From positions 1 to 64,000 of the forward strand of contig NKYR01000041.1 of assembly GCA_003184365.1 (NCBI GenBank): a DNA stretch of 64,000 nt. Reading direction: 5' to 3'. This DNA comes from Evernia prunastri. Its lineage: Eukaryota; Ascomycota; Lecanoromycetes; Lecanorales; Parmeliaceae. This document shows positions 53,567 through 64,000 of the stretch, piece by piece; within the stretch, counting starts at the first letter, position 1, and every line of letters begins with the position of its first letter. The notes below the pieces were generated by a model, which worked only from the letters and a program-made list of their open reading frames with translations, ran no database searches and was not told the origin of the DNA. A program made the translations under genes and the position numbers.

Positions 53567-56500
53567 TCATATGTGCTGAGTAAACTGATCGCCCCAATGC
53601 TCTCGCTCCTGCGCCGAATGCGAAAAGCGTTCGCACATAGTCCGAATCTAAGAAACACCTTAGCATTCATACAAAGGAAATCACGTATAAAGATTTACCA
53701 GTGGTGAGGCTTTGATGAATGGCAATTGGAAGAAATTGTAATCAGAATTCTTGATCAATTCCAACGTTGTGATAACAAGACCCCAAGGATGTGGTTTGAT
53801 CACATGGAGACGCTCAAGCAGTACTCGAGTTATTTGCTGGCGCACATCTGATTCCTGCTGATCCGCTAGGTCTGTTCCAAAGAGGTGGAGGAGAGCATAG
53901 CTGAAGTAATGGGTATGACTGTTCGGGTAGCGAAGTTGATGAGCCATAGCGCTAAAGAAGTAGTAGCGTGCTTCTGGATGAAGTTCCCTTGCCAGTTTCG
54001 TCAGCAGAGACGCTTGAGGAGAGTTGCCGGTAAATGGTTGGCCGCCCTTCTGTCCAGCTGTCGCAATTGCGCTTTGACCGATGTACAAGACGAACGCGTG
54101 TAGAAGAGAGGAGTCTACAGCTAGGCCGCGATCGGTCGACATATACACTGCATTAGCCAGACGAGTGAGATTGTCACTCGAGATCTCGTTACTCTTTAGC
54201 GACGCGTCTATGACATCCTTGATGTTGCTCTGAATGAGTGGTCCAGTGTAGTCGCCAACGATCCTGGGAGGTTTTCTCATCTCTTCCAAACGATCTACCT
54301 TCAGTCCTGTCACGAATGGATCAGGAAGCTCTGGAAATGAGGAGGGATAGGCGCTGAGCACAAGATTGTGAAGCTGCGTGCAGTACCGCGGAATGGAGTT
54401 ACAGAGGCGGAAGTGATTCTCCGACAAGAATTCAGGGAAGTCGTGATGCAGGATGAGAACAATGCGGAGTATACCTCGGTAGAGGTCCATTGCAAGAGGC
54501 GTGATGGATGTCGACTTCAAAAATTGGCAGATGTACGACAGCGCTGCTTCCATGAGCTTAGCAAATGAGTCCCAACCCTGCCAGATGTTAGTAAAGCAGT
54601 GCACAGGAGACAACATAGCTTACCTCGTCGTTCGAGAGTTTCAACAGGTTGGGCATGAATAGCCGATGCGAGATAAGCATAAGCCAGCTGTAAGCGAAAG
54701 CGGGAAAGTGAAGGGGCGTCAGCATCAAAAAATTATTTGCAAAGACGATGAGCATGTCTCGGTCCGGTGCATCGCCTTCTCGTCCAAAGTCGTTCCAGTC
54801 GCATAGAATACTCGAAAGAAGGCGGAAGAAACCCCGCTGGTTGAACCGCTCTCCTTGCACGACATGATGGTTGTTGATTAACAAGGTAAGAACGGCCAAG
54901 ATCGAATTCATGTATGCGGCCTTATTACGTTTTACAGACCCGTTCATATCACCTTGGTGCTTCACCAGTAGCACAATGAGCCTGGCCAACCAATCGACCT
55001 TGCAAAAAGGCTCGTCCGAGTTCCCATCAGCATTTAGGCTAGCGAGGCCATAATTATCCATCGCGTGGTCGATGCAGAATCGAAGGAACACGGCCATGTC
55101 TTCTTGCGAGTTGAGTAACTGCTTCTGGTGCAACTGTGATATAAAGGCTGGGAACATATTTTCGCTAGGGTCTCTGGGCGAAGAATCGCATATTGCAGCC
55201 CACTCAGCGAATATATATTGGACTTGATGCTTTCTGACAAGACTCTCGTCGGGTCTAACGTCGATAGCGTCATTGATTCCCCACTCTTTCAGTCTTTGGA
55301 TAATTTCCTTAGCCTTGGTCACGTTAGGATCCTCTATGAGCCATTGTCCTAGCGCAGCTAAGCTGCTTGCAAAATCAGCCCTCAGTGCGGTCGGATGGTC
55401 GTTGAGTAGCAAAGCATCCATCATGTTGTACAAGACATCAAGCGCAAGCTCTTCCCGGTCATAGATCAAACCGGTGAAGAACAAGTCTAATTGCTTCAAA
55501 TGCAGAAGATCAACCTTGACCAATGCGGCTGTCACATCGATATTGAATATTTTCGGTTCATCTAATGCCATGGCCCATAGCGCAACCTCTTTTCCGATAC
55601 TTGGGTACGCTAGACACAGTCGTGCTAGTAAATGCACGAACACTTCGATCTCGAGACGTATCATCGAATTCCCATAGATTCCTTTGCAAATCTCCTCAGC
55701 ACAATTCATGGCAATGGTATCCGGCGATGACACGATCAAGTCCCATGCTTGGCTAAGAACTTCTACCAAAGAACGGTCACGTTGTATCGTAGTCAGAGAT
55801 CGATCTGGATTTTCCTTGACCATTCGGCTGGTTTCACCAAGCAGCTGGGATAAGCGATCCTGAACGGCGTCAAGATCCGCGTATCCGTTGGTTTGGGCTG
55901 CGGCCATCAGATTTGGTACGGGCGGCGGGAGCATACGACCGCTCTGTTGCTCCTGCTGAGCAGGCTGGTGTGGCATTGGTAGGGTCTCCGCGGGGGTGTG
56001 GACATTCGGCACCGAGGCAAAGGCATCTTGTAGTACGTCGGGCAGCTGTCGCCCGCTGTCTGCTGAAGCAGTTTGAGTATGGCTTGCGGGTCCGCGGGAT
56101 TGCCTGGCGAATTCAAGATAGATTGCCATTTGCTCTTGGTTCAAACCGCCAGGCGCCTGCTTGTAGGGATCTGGGATGAATCCGGCCCATCGATTGAAGG
56201 CTGGATCCATGTAGGGCTCGTTGGGATGCTCAACACGGTGTTGGCGTCGCTGGGCTATCTCAGCTTCGATATGAGCCTCGATCTCCGGCATAGATCGCTC
56301 TTCAGCTTGCTTTTCTACTATATTGCATGCCGTGTCCAGATTATCATTTACGCACATCAAAATTGCACCTTCGGGAAACGCTTGGTCTGGGAAATCTGTC
56401 TGCTGCGCCATACGGATGTAGTTCGTCATGCTCATCTTAAGAGGCTCTTTGCAGGTAACGAGGGCAAGGCTTCCAGAGAGTTGGCGCACCATCTGTTGTG

Positions 56501-59500
56501 CAGCTCTACGTACTCGATCCTCGTCCGATTCGCGAGCAAAATCCTTGTGAATCAGAGCACTAGTTGCGATCGTTGCGATGGTGACTGATCTCTCCACGAC
56601 CGGGGCAATGATCTCCAGGATAGCGCGTTTGACAGCCTCTTGAACAATGTCACGTAGCCGAGCCTGAGTAGCGGGGCTGCCAGTAGCTGGCGGGAAGATG
56701 AGCACAGATTCCAGATCCGGCAAAGCGGAAGACATCGTGTCTGTATCGAATCTTGAGCTTCGGCCGGTCCGGTTAATACCGTTCAAGTTCATATCCTCAA
56801 AGCTATCAAGTCCGTCTGGTAGCATCCGACTGGGCAGGTCCTCGTCGTGGAGGGGTCTGTTTCGGATCGTTGTCGAAGCGTCCTCCTCGTTCACAACTAT
56901 GCCGAATTCCTTGCAGAGGACCTCAATCTCAAATTTCTGGTTCAATTTGATGTCGAAATGAAAGTACAACTCGAGTAAGGCTGCAATGATTTCCATGACC
57001 CAAGGGTTCGGTGGCTTGAATACGATCGACCTCGTGCCTTGTGCGAGGACATTACAGGTAAATGGAATGACGAGTATTAATCGCTGTGTCTCGAGACCCT
57101 CGATAAGGAAATCTAAGAAGGATATGTTCTTGTGCTTTATTGGTTTGTCGCGTGCAATTGTCAAAGATCCCAGCCATGTAGAAAGGTTCTTCAAATTCTT
57201 TCGCTCGGATGCAGATTGCATCGTGGACTCGGCGTTGAGAATTTTCTGAACACTGACGTAAGTCTCTCGAAGGACTTCCTTCCACAGAGCTTTGTTCCCA
57301 AGGAGGTTCAGAATGTCAAGGTAAAGCGGCTGGTAATTTGGTTCGACTTTGGCACGTCCCTCGACTAGGAAGAAAGCGAACCATTGATGATGCTTGTCCT
57401 GGAGCGCTTCTTGGAGCTGACTCAGCCTACTCTTTAGATTTTGCTCAGAGACGTTGTTAAAGAAGAAGACCACTTTTTCTTGTGTCTCCTCGTCCGGCTC
57501 ATCATAAGCTGTAGAGGGCTCTGCGTTGACGGATTTGAAGCGGAATGTTGTGTCAGGAGAGAGGAAGTCGTCAATATCACCGTTCGCAAGACTCATCCCA
57601 TCCGGCAAGGGATTGACAGCGGTAGAATCATCCAATCCTTGAGCACCATTCTGTGAAAGCACGTCTAGGGCTTTCCTGTAAGGCTCCGTACCACGAAGAC
57701 CGGGAATATGCGCCAGTCGATTGCAGTATTCACTCCATTCCGGCTCCCGAAGCCTATCGAGGACATGCAGTAATGCCTGAAGGCCGAATTTGTACATTGA
57801 CGCTTCCTGCGGATAGTCGCGGACAGAGTCCAATATCATCTCTTGGCCCACTCGAAGGGTTAGATCTGATATTAGGCCGACTGAGATGATACCACCAAAC
57901 AGCACCGCAGTCGTTGCCAGTGGGCCCAAGGGGTATTCACCAAAACATGAAAATTCGTCAAAGAGCCCATGAATCATGCAAGCAAAGAGATCCACCTTGT
58001 TCCGATCATTGGAGGCTTTACATTCTTGTAGATACTCCAGGATGTTCTCTACCCTTAGGTCGCCATTGTACATCCTTTTGTAAAGCGCTTGCATCTCATG
58101 ATCAGCGGCTTTTGGTAGTCTGTTGCTCTCTTTACAGTCGACATCAACATTCTCTTCGATCCCTTCGCAATAGATGATCAACCTTGGGTATGCCTGTAAG
58201 CACTGTCGTTGAAGTGCTTTCAGCTCAGATCTATCTGTCATATGCTGGTCCAGCATAGCCAAGAAATCATAGACAGTCTTCATGGCCAGGCTCACAGTCC
58301 GTGGTTCCGACTGTTCGTCTCGAGCAATTCGGAGCTCGTCCTGGGCCTTCAGCACCAGGAATTTACAAACGCCCAATACAAATCCACTGGCATCCTGTGC
58401 GATTTTGTCGTCTGCCCAGTTTTCAAGATCAAGGAACCCTTCACGATGCGCTAGGGCAGCTAGATCTAGGCCGAACCCGTTCATGAGTGTCAACAAGTCC
58501 GCCAGCCACTCTTGCTCCCGTGCAATATCCATTATCATAGTCAATTCCAGCGGGTCGTCGATGTGGGTCTCGACAAGTTTCGTCGCAACCAACCCCTTAT
58601 CTTGTTTCCACAGGGAGTGAAGAACGAAGTTGTGATCAGGCCGCTCCTTGTCCAGGAAAACCCTCAACAGACTTGACATGATATAATCCTGTCCTTTACT
58701 CCATGGCTTAGGAATCCCTGCAGACGAGCACAGAAACAATGCCTCTTTGCCACGAATAATCTCGGCCAATAGAGCCTCGACTTCCTGAGAGGGCATTTCA
58801 TCAGGGCGAATGATGAGATCGAATATCGCCGTGACTGCATCTAATGAGATCATCGTGTCCCTGATTGCTCTTTCGGCGTGCTGCGCAATATTCTCAGGAG
58901 CATCGAATAATGCACGGGCATCGTAGGCTGAGCGTAGGTCGGGGATGGCCGTTGCATCAAGCTCTGACGGCGGGCACGATAGGAAAGCTCGAATGAACGA
59001 GACTTGTGTCTGCGGGTTGCGCCATCGACCTCCCCAAAGTTGCTGGATATCAAATTGAGCATTTTCCTGGGACATTGGAAGCAGGGCGTTGTATAGGGCA
59101 AGGAATTGGTCCCTCGAGACCTCGAGACCTTTAAGATCCAGCTCTCGAACCACAGTCTGCCAATTAAAGAAACGTTCCACGTAGTCATGAACCGCAGATA
59201 CAAAAACAGCAGGGGAGTATTGCTGCCGCGCTGGAATCAGTACCATGAATAGAAGTGCGCCGGCCACTTGTCTTTCGTCCAGGGTCTCATCCGTATACCG
59301 TAACAGAAATTCTTTCGCGGCTGTAGAACTGCTCGTGATTTGAGGGCCATGAAGTTGTATCTCCTTGACTAGGTGATAGTTCATGTCTATCAGGTCAAAT
59401 AGGAAGAGTACTGATCGTACTTCCGACGGCATTGTTAAGCCCTGTTGAGAATAGCGATGCCTCAGCGCGTAGCCCAAGCGATCCAGGTCAACATTGGCTC

Positions 59501-60793
59501 TTGAACCTTGAGGGAGATCTTCAAAGAATCTTAGGGCGCACGTTGCTAGTAATGAAGGAGGGACATCGTAGTTGTCGTTGTCAAGATTTGCGAGGGTTGC
59601 AATTAGACCATCGAAATTCTCAAGAAGTATGGCTCCACCTGTGGAGTGTCAGTATAGGAAGCCGACACAGTAAGTGATTAGGATGATACCCTTGGCCTTC
59701 AGATCTTTTTTCGAGACGTGCGTGAACGCTGACGCCAGCAATGTCTTCGCCAATGAATCCAGTCCGAAGTGACTCATAAACGTCGCAAGGTCGAAATCAC
59801 GGAAAATATCGCCTTCAGAGGTGTCTATTATCTCTGCGATTTTGGGAGCTTGCTCGGGGTCTTGCGTTATCTTCTCAACTTCTTGTACTAATAGGTGGTA
59901 ATTGCTATGGTTCTCGACGCTGCGGTTCGTGCCTGGGAAAATTTGGGGAGAGTTCCCAACAAGGAGGCGGCGAAAATACTTAGAGAAGACTTCCATGCCG
60001 TGTGACTCCACTAGCTACAACCGAGAAGGTTAACGATGAAGCGGCACAGAGCAAGATTTGAGAGTCCAATTTGGAAGAGTCGTACCTTGTGGATAGCCTC
60101 TGCTTGGGCGTCCCACTTCGCTTTACCTTCTTTCTCCGTTATGGAGCCCAGTAGCAGAAAGACCTGGGTCACAACAATTTTGGATACTGAAGATTGGCCG
60201 GAAGCAGCCGAAGAGGATATTGATCCAACGAATGATCGATCAAAGGCGTTAGTTGTGGGAGAGCTCAAGCTATGTTGTGGTAATGGAGGAGAGAAAGTCT
60301 GGTGCCTAGAGCTTCCTCCGCCACCACTACTCCCACCTCCTCCAGCTTGAGACGCGGTGGTTGAAGCCGCGGCGGAGGACGCCGAATATGGAGTCGAAGA
60401 TGGCGTGATGGCTCTTGACCAAGGTGACAAGATCGAGTGACCCGATGGAACTTGTTGAGATCCAGATTGCAGTGAAGGTAAAGTTGATGCTGCTGCAGAG
60501 GAGGAGTATGTTGGTCTGTTGTTCTCGTGTACTGCTGAAGCGTTGAGAACGGACGAGAAGGATGGAGTGTATGGCGAGGAGGATGAGGTGTGACCTGGGC
60601 GCCCTGAAGATTCAAGCGACGAGGAGCCGAGGTTGGTTGACAAAGGAGTGAGCCCACGGCGAGCACTTGATCCCGGGGCAGGCAGCCCCCAGGCTGACTG
60701 TTGTCCCCTCACTGGCTGTGCGCCGGAACTCTTGTTTGTACTGGAAGCAATCGAGTTCTGAGCTGCAGGGTGAGGGGGAGGAAAGCTGGTCAT
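53567..60793 (-). CDS. not1: CCR4-NOT complex scaffold subunit NOT1
   Basis: Five exons (60086-60793, 59690-60014, 54624-59638, 53699-54577 and 53567-53647) with introns of 71, 51, 46 and 51 bp stay in frame for 2335 residues, a normal NOT1 length. The first ~230 residues are Ser/Pro/Gly-rich and disordered. HEAT-type helices follow. A MIF4G-like CAF1-binding region lies around residue 1180 (DFLIEGLETQRLILVIPF). A CNOT9-binding DUF3819 region spans about 1335-1420 (VQEAVKRAILEIIAPVVERS). The NOT1 superfamily domain fills the C-terminal third (AYSWLMLISHRLFMPNLLKL, LRYPNSHTHYFSYALL). NOT1 holds the deadenylase and NOT modules together and controls mRNA decay and transcription. The last 26 residues, after the fourth intron, are the least certain. 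Confidence 0.94.
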
Positions 60794-61278
60794 CTAGGAG
60801 TAGGATAGACAAACATTCGTAAGGATCCTAAGAGGATCTTGCGACTATGGGTTAGGTTCACTCTTCGGGGGCAGGGGGAATTAGAAGGGGGAGGCAGAGA
60901 GCTTGATGTCCTTCGAACAACATACAAAAAGAAGTGAGGCATGTAGAAAAAGGCCTAAAGGTCACTTGAGGCTCAATCGGAAGGACTTGGCGCCGCTAAC
61001 CGAAGGTGAACTACCTAGTTTAAGAACTTTGCAGAATAAGCCCCTTCGCCCTTCACCGTTCCCCTGACAACCGCCCCTGTTTAAAGGTCTCGAGCTTACG
61101 GAAGGTGAAAATAAGGCTTGGGGTGTCAGTCTTTACTCCGGTAACTTGATCTCATCATTGCATAGCAATTCAAATGCAAGCAACTGTGTCGCCTTTCAGA
61201 GTTACTATCGCTTGAAAGTCTACAAGTGTACTTGAAGAAAGACAGTCAGTCAGATCAACGCCCCAGCACGTCGGCAGA
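60794..61278. promoter_or_regulatory. Divergent promoter region, not1 / F-BAR gene
   Basis: These 485 bp lie between two divergently transcribed genes. No specific site is assigned. Confidence 0.5.
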
Positions 61279-64000
61279 ATGCCCGGAACCGTCGCGGACG
61301 GGCCCAGCGTTTCCCTTTCATGTAAGAGGCTACGGGAAATTAACTTTGCAAATGGTGCTGATATTGGCAGTCGCGAATAACTTCTGGGGCAAAGATGATG
61401 CTGGTGTACAGCCACTGCTGGAGCGCATGCAGAATGCGAAAGTAACTTGCGATGAACTGAAGGCGTTCTATAACAGTACTTACCAGAGCCAAACTCCGAA
61501 TAGAGTCTCGAGCTGACAGGATTTAGCTCGAGCTGCGATAGAAGATGAATACGCCCGAAAGATGACGGCGCTATGTCGCAAACCACTGGGCTCGTCAGAA
61601 GCCGGTACTCTACGAGCCTCCCTCGACGTCATGCGTGGAGAAGTCGAAGCCATGGGAAAGACGCATCAGGGAATTGCAGGCCAGATGAAAAGCGAACTAG
61701 AAGAACCGTTGGCTGCATTTGCTGGAGGAATGAAAGAGCGGAGAAAAATTGTACAGACTGGTGTCGAGAAACTTTTCAAGCAGAAGCAGCAGCAAACCCA
61801 AGCGGTAAACAAGGTGCGCCAAGATATCAGAGACGCCGAAGCCTCTGTCTGACCTATGGTAGTCTCGAGATCGGTATGAACAGGACTGTCTAAAAATCAA
61901 AGGCTACTTAGCCCAAGGACATATGGTCATGGGTCAGGAGGAGCGCAAGAACAAAGCCAAAATGGAGAAGACTCAGATCCAGTTAGCTACCACAAGCAAC
62001 GAGTATGAGGCAGCCGTCAAAGTACTTGAAGAGACGACGGGGCGATGGAATAGAGACTGGAAGGCTGCTTGTGATGTGAGGACCATTACATTGAGTAGAT
62101 AACGGGCGCAGCTGACGGTTACAGAAATTTCAAGATCTTGAGGAGGAACGACTTGACTTTATGAAGAGCAGTTTGTGGACTTTTGCAAACGTCGCATCGA
62201 CTGTCTGTGTTAGCGATGATGCTGTCAGTGCCGATCAAAGCCCGTCTTAAGATCCTGCTAATATTCTCAAGTCGTGCGAGAAGATACGTCTTTCACTTGA
62301 AGGATGCGAAGTCGAAAGGGATATCTCTAGCTTTATTCAAGAGAAAGGGACCGGGCAGGAGATTCCTGATCCTCCGAAGTACATCAACTTCTGTCGTGGG
62401 GATGTCAATGACAATGCCTCGGAAGTCTCAGAAGACGATTATTCAGTCGCCCAATTCCAAAGAACCATCAATCCTGCTTTCCGCAGCTCCTCTCCTCAGC
62501 CATCAACGTTCGAATCACACCACGATCCTCAGTCAAGTTTGGCTGCACGCATGGGCCACACTGAGACGGATACGCCTCCGAGTCGAGAGACAACCATGAC
62601 TCCTCAAAAATCCAAGCAACACCCACCTCCATTAATTGATTATCGAAAACAGGCTCAGACGCAGGCTCCCTACCAGCACAAGGTAGATGAACTACCGACT
62701 GTACCCCACAATGAGTATCCTGCCGACGGAATGACAATGTTCTGTCGAACGGCACCTCTTTCTGAGCGTAGCTCTGCTGCCAGCCCGGTGAGGCCATCTA
62801 GTCGAGACTCTCAAAGTGAGTACTCGAATCCCACGTCTTTTTCGAGTCAGGAGCCAGTGAGCGGAAAACCATCGCCTATCAAGTATGACGATGCACCCGC
62901 AATGAGTCCGACGAAACAGCTTCAGAAAAAGAGAAGTGGTTTCTTTAGTAACAGCCCGTTCCGTCGAAAGAGCAAACATGAGAAAGAGGCTCCAGCAATA
63001 GCTACGCCTACTGCTCGGAACACTTGGGGTTCTTCGAACAGCCGGCATGATGACTCTAGCCCAACTCGCCAGTACGGCCATGCTCAAAAACCACGAGATC
63101 GTTACTCAGGAAGTCCCGAGCCTGTCGATCCAAGAGCCAATTTCCAGCTGAATGTTGGGCCTAACGTCTTCGATGTTGCTTTGCCCGATTCCAGCCGCAA
63201 CAAGTCCGCTCCAAGGAACATGCACTCTCCCATTAAGGAGTTAGATCCCATCGCCGCTGCTCTCGCTGAGCTAAAAGGTGTCAACAAACAATCCTCGGTC
63301 CGTATGTCAGCAGACCGTTATGCAGGCGTTGCTACCCCAGGGCCTCCGAGCGCATCCGGAATGCAGAATGGAGATATCTCAGCCGCGCAGAGAGGCACAC
63401 CACCACCCTCCTACTCCGACCAATCTGTCAGACGGCTTGACGCTCCGCAACCGGCGTTCACCTCTGCCCAGATGCAGTCTACCACTCGCAAATACATTGG
63501 CCAGAATCAAGATATGTACGGTTCATCTCGCCCTGGTAAACGTAGCAGTGGGTCTGAGATGCCTCGCGCGACATCACCGCGTCCTATGCGAAGCACTAGC
63601 CCACGACCTGGGTACCAAGGCCAAGACCAGCAAGGCAATCCACGAGCTGCAAGCCCAAATCCGTATAACAGTAGTGGTCGCCCTAGGCAAACCCCCAACA
63701 CGAGCCCTACGAAACCCCTCTATTCTCAGCACAACTCACCGGACGACGTAGGCCGGGCTCCGTTGCCACAACCGCAGTACGCAAGACAAGAGTGGCCAAA
63801 CAGCAGTGGTGGTATGGCAGTGCAGCTTGCTAACGGAGATGTGAGTAGCGCCGGTCAAAGAGGGCGAGGAAATGGAGGACGACCAATAAGCTATTACGGA
63901 GGGCAGCCACAGCAGCCGGATCATGGAGCTAGCAGAGTCAGAAGTAAGAGTACAGCGGACGGAAGGAAGTACACTCAAGACGGAAGACCGATTTTGCATT
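61279..64000 (+). CDS. F-BAR domain protein (Cdc15/Imp2-type), 3' end outside window
   Basis: Six exons are traced: 61279-61321, 61371-61475, 61527-61813, 61863-62075, 62125-62223 and 62272-64000+. All five introns are 48-51 bp. The protein starts MPGTVADGPSVSLSFANNFW. The FCH/F-BAR domain runs to about residue 265 (FANNFWGKDDAGVQPLLERM, RAAIEDEYARKMTALCRKPL, RWNRDWKAACDKFQDLEEER, GTGQEIPDPPKYINFCRGD). A long Ser/Pro-rich disordered region follows, with Cdc15-like phosphorylation-type motifs. These proteins bend and bind membrane at the cytokinetic ring and septum; an SH3 domain is expected downstream of the window. The fifth intron (62224-62271) contains a TAA in the open frame and a perfect GCTAAT branch site, so it must be removed. 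Confidence 0.93.

Noticed and set aside
1..64000. CRISPR arrays, bacterial operons or plasmid features
   Set aside because: None seen. The tandem repeats are short microsatellites without spacers, and the genes have spliceosomal introns.

Overview
This window reads as nuclear DNA of a filamentous ascomycete (Pezizomycotina). The evidence is many short spliceosomal introns (mostly 47-80 bp, some with CTAAC/CTAAT-like branch sites), a Woronin-body hex1 gene, fungus-specific families (GH17 btgC-type glucanase, X325/BIM1-like copper protein, PTH11-like rhodopsin-fold receptor, DUF6536, DUF8032), and AT-rich blocks that look damaged by repeat-induced point mutation (RIP). A Leotiomycete-type genome would fit, but the sequence alone does not prove the class.

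Layout. Bases 1-2090 are a repeat island: three copies of one LTR (one a clean solo LTR with a target-site duplication), a Tc1/mariner-like MITE, AT-rich decayed DNA and a GAA tract. Bases 3231-5802 hold a DUF6536 multi-pass membrane protein gene broken by many frameshifts, and 6022-6417 another decayed fragment. From 6.9 kb the region is ordinary and gene-rich: AhpC/TSA-like thiol protein (-), a possible intron-containing tRNA, BCS1-like AAA ATPase (-), NAPE-PLD-like metallo-beta-lactamase enzyme (+), epoxide hydrolase (-), a 1609-residue disordered protein (+), btgC-type glucanase (+), SRR1-domain protein (-), PTH11-like receptor with a frameshift (+), X325 copper-protein homologue (+), isopenicillin-N-synthase-like dioxygenase (-), hex1 (-), a charged protein with a conserved C-terminal domain resembling DUF8035 (+), and a DUF8032 regulator (-). 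About 7.3 kb without a convincing gene (42.6-49.9 kb) follows, containing a second member of the 5'-end MITE family. The right end holds a conserved unknown protein (+), an alpha/beta hydrolase (+), the CCR4-NOT scaffold not1 (-) and the 5' part of an F-BAR cytokinesis protein (+, runs off the window).

The genes do not form one pathway or a biosynthetic cluster. Themes that recur are cell-wall and membrane work (btgC, X325, F-BAR) and peroxisome-linked products (HEX1 ends in SRL, the dioxygenase in SRM, the alpha/beta hydrolase in the weaker SNL). The most unusual signal is at hex1: upstream of its first AUG the spliced leader has no AUG at all but stays open in the HEX1 frame for 218 codons, and the only AUGs nearby lie inside the leader intron. 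All splice sites and families were inferred by eye; no searches were run.
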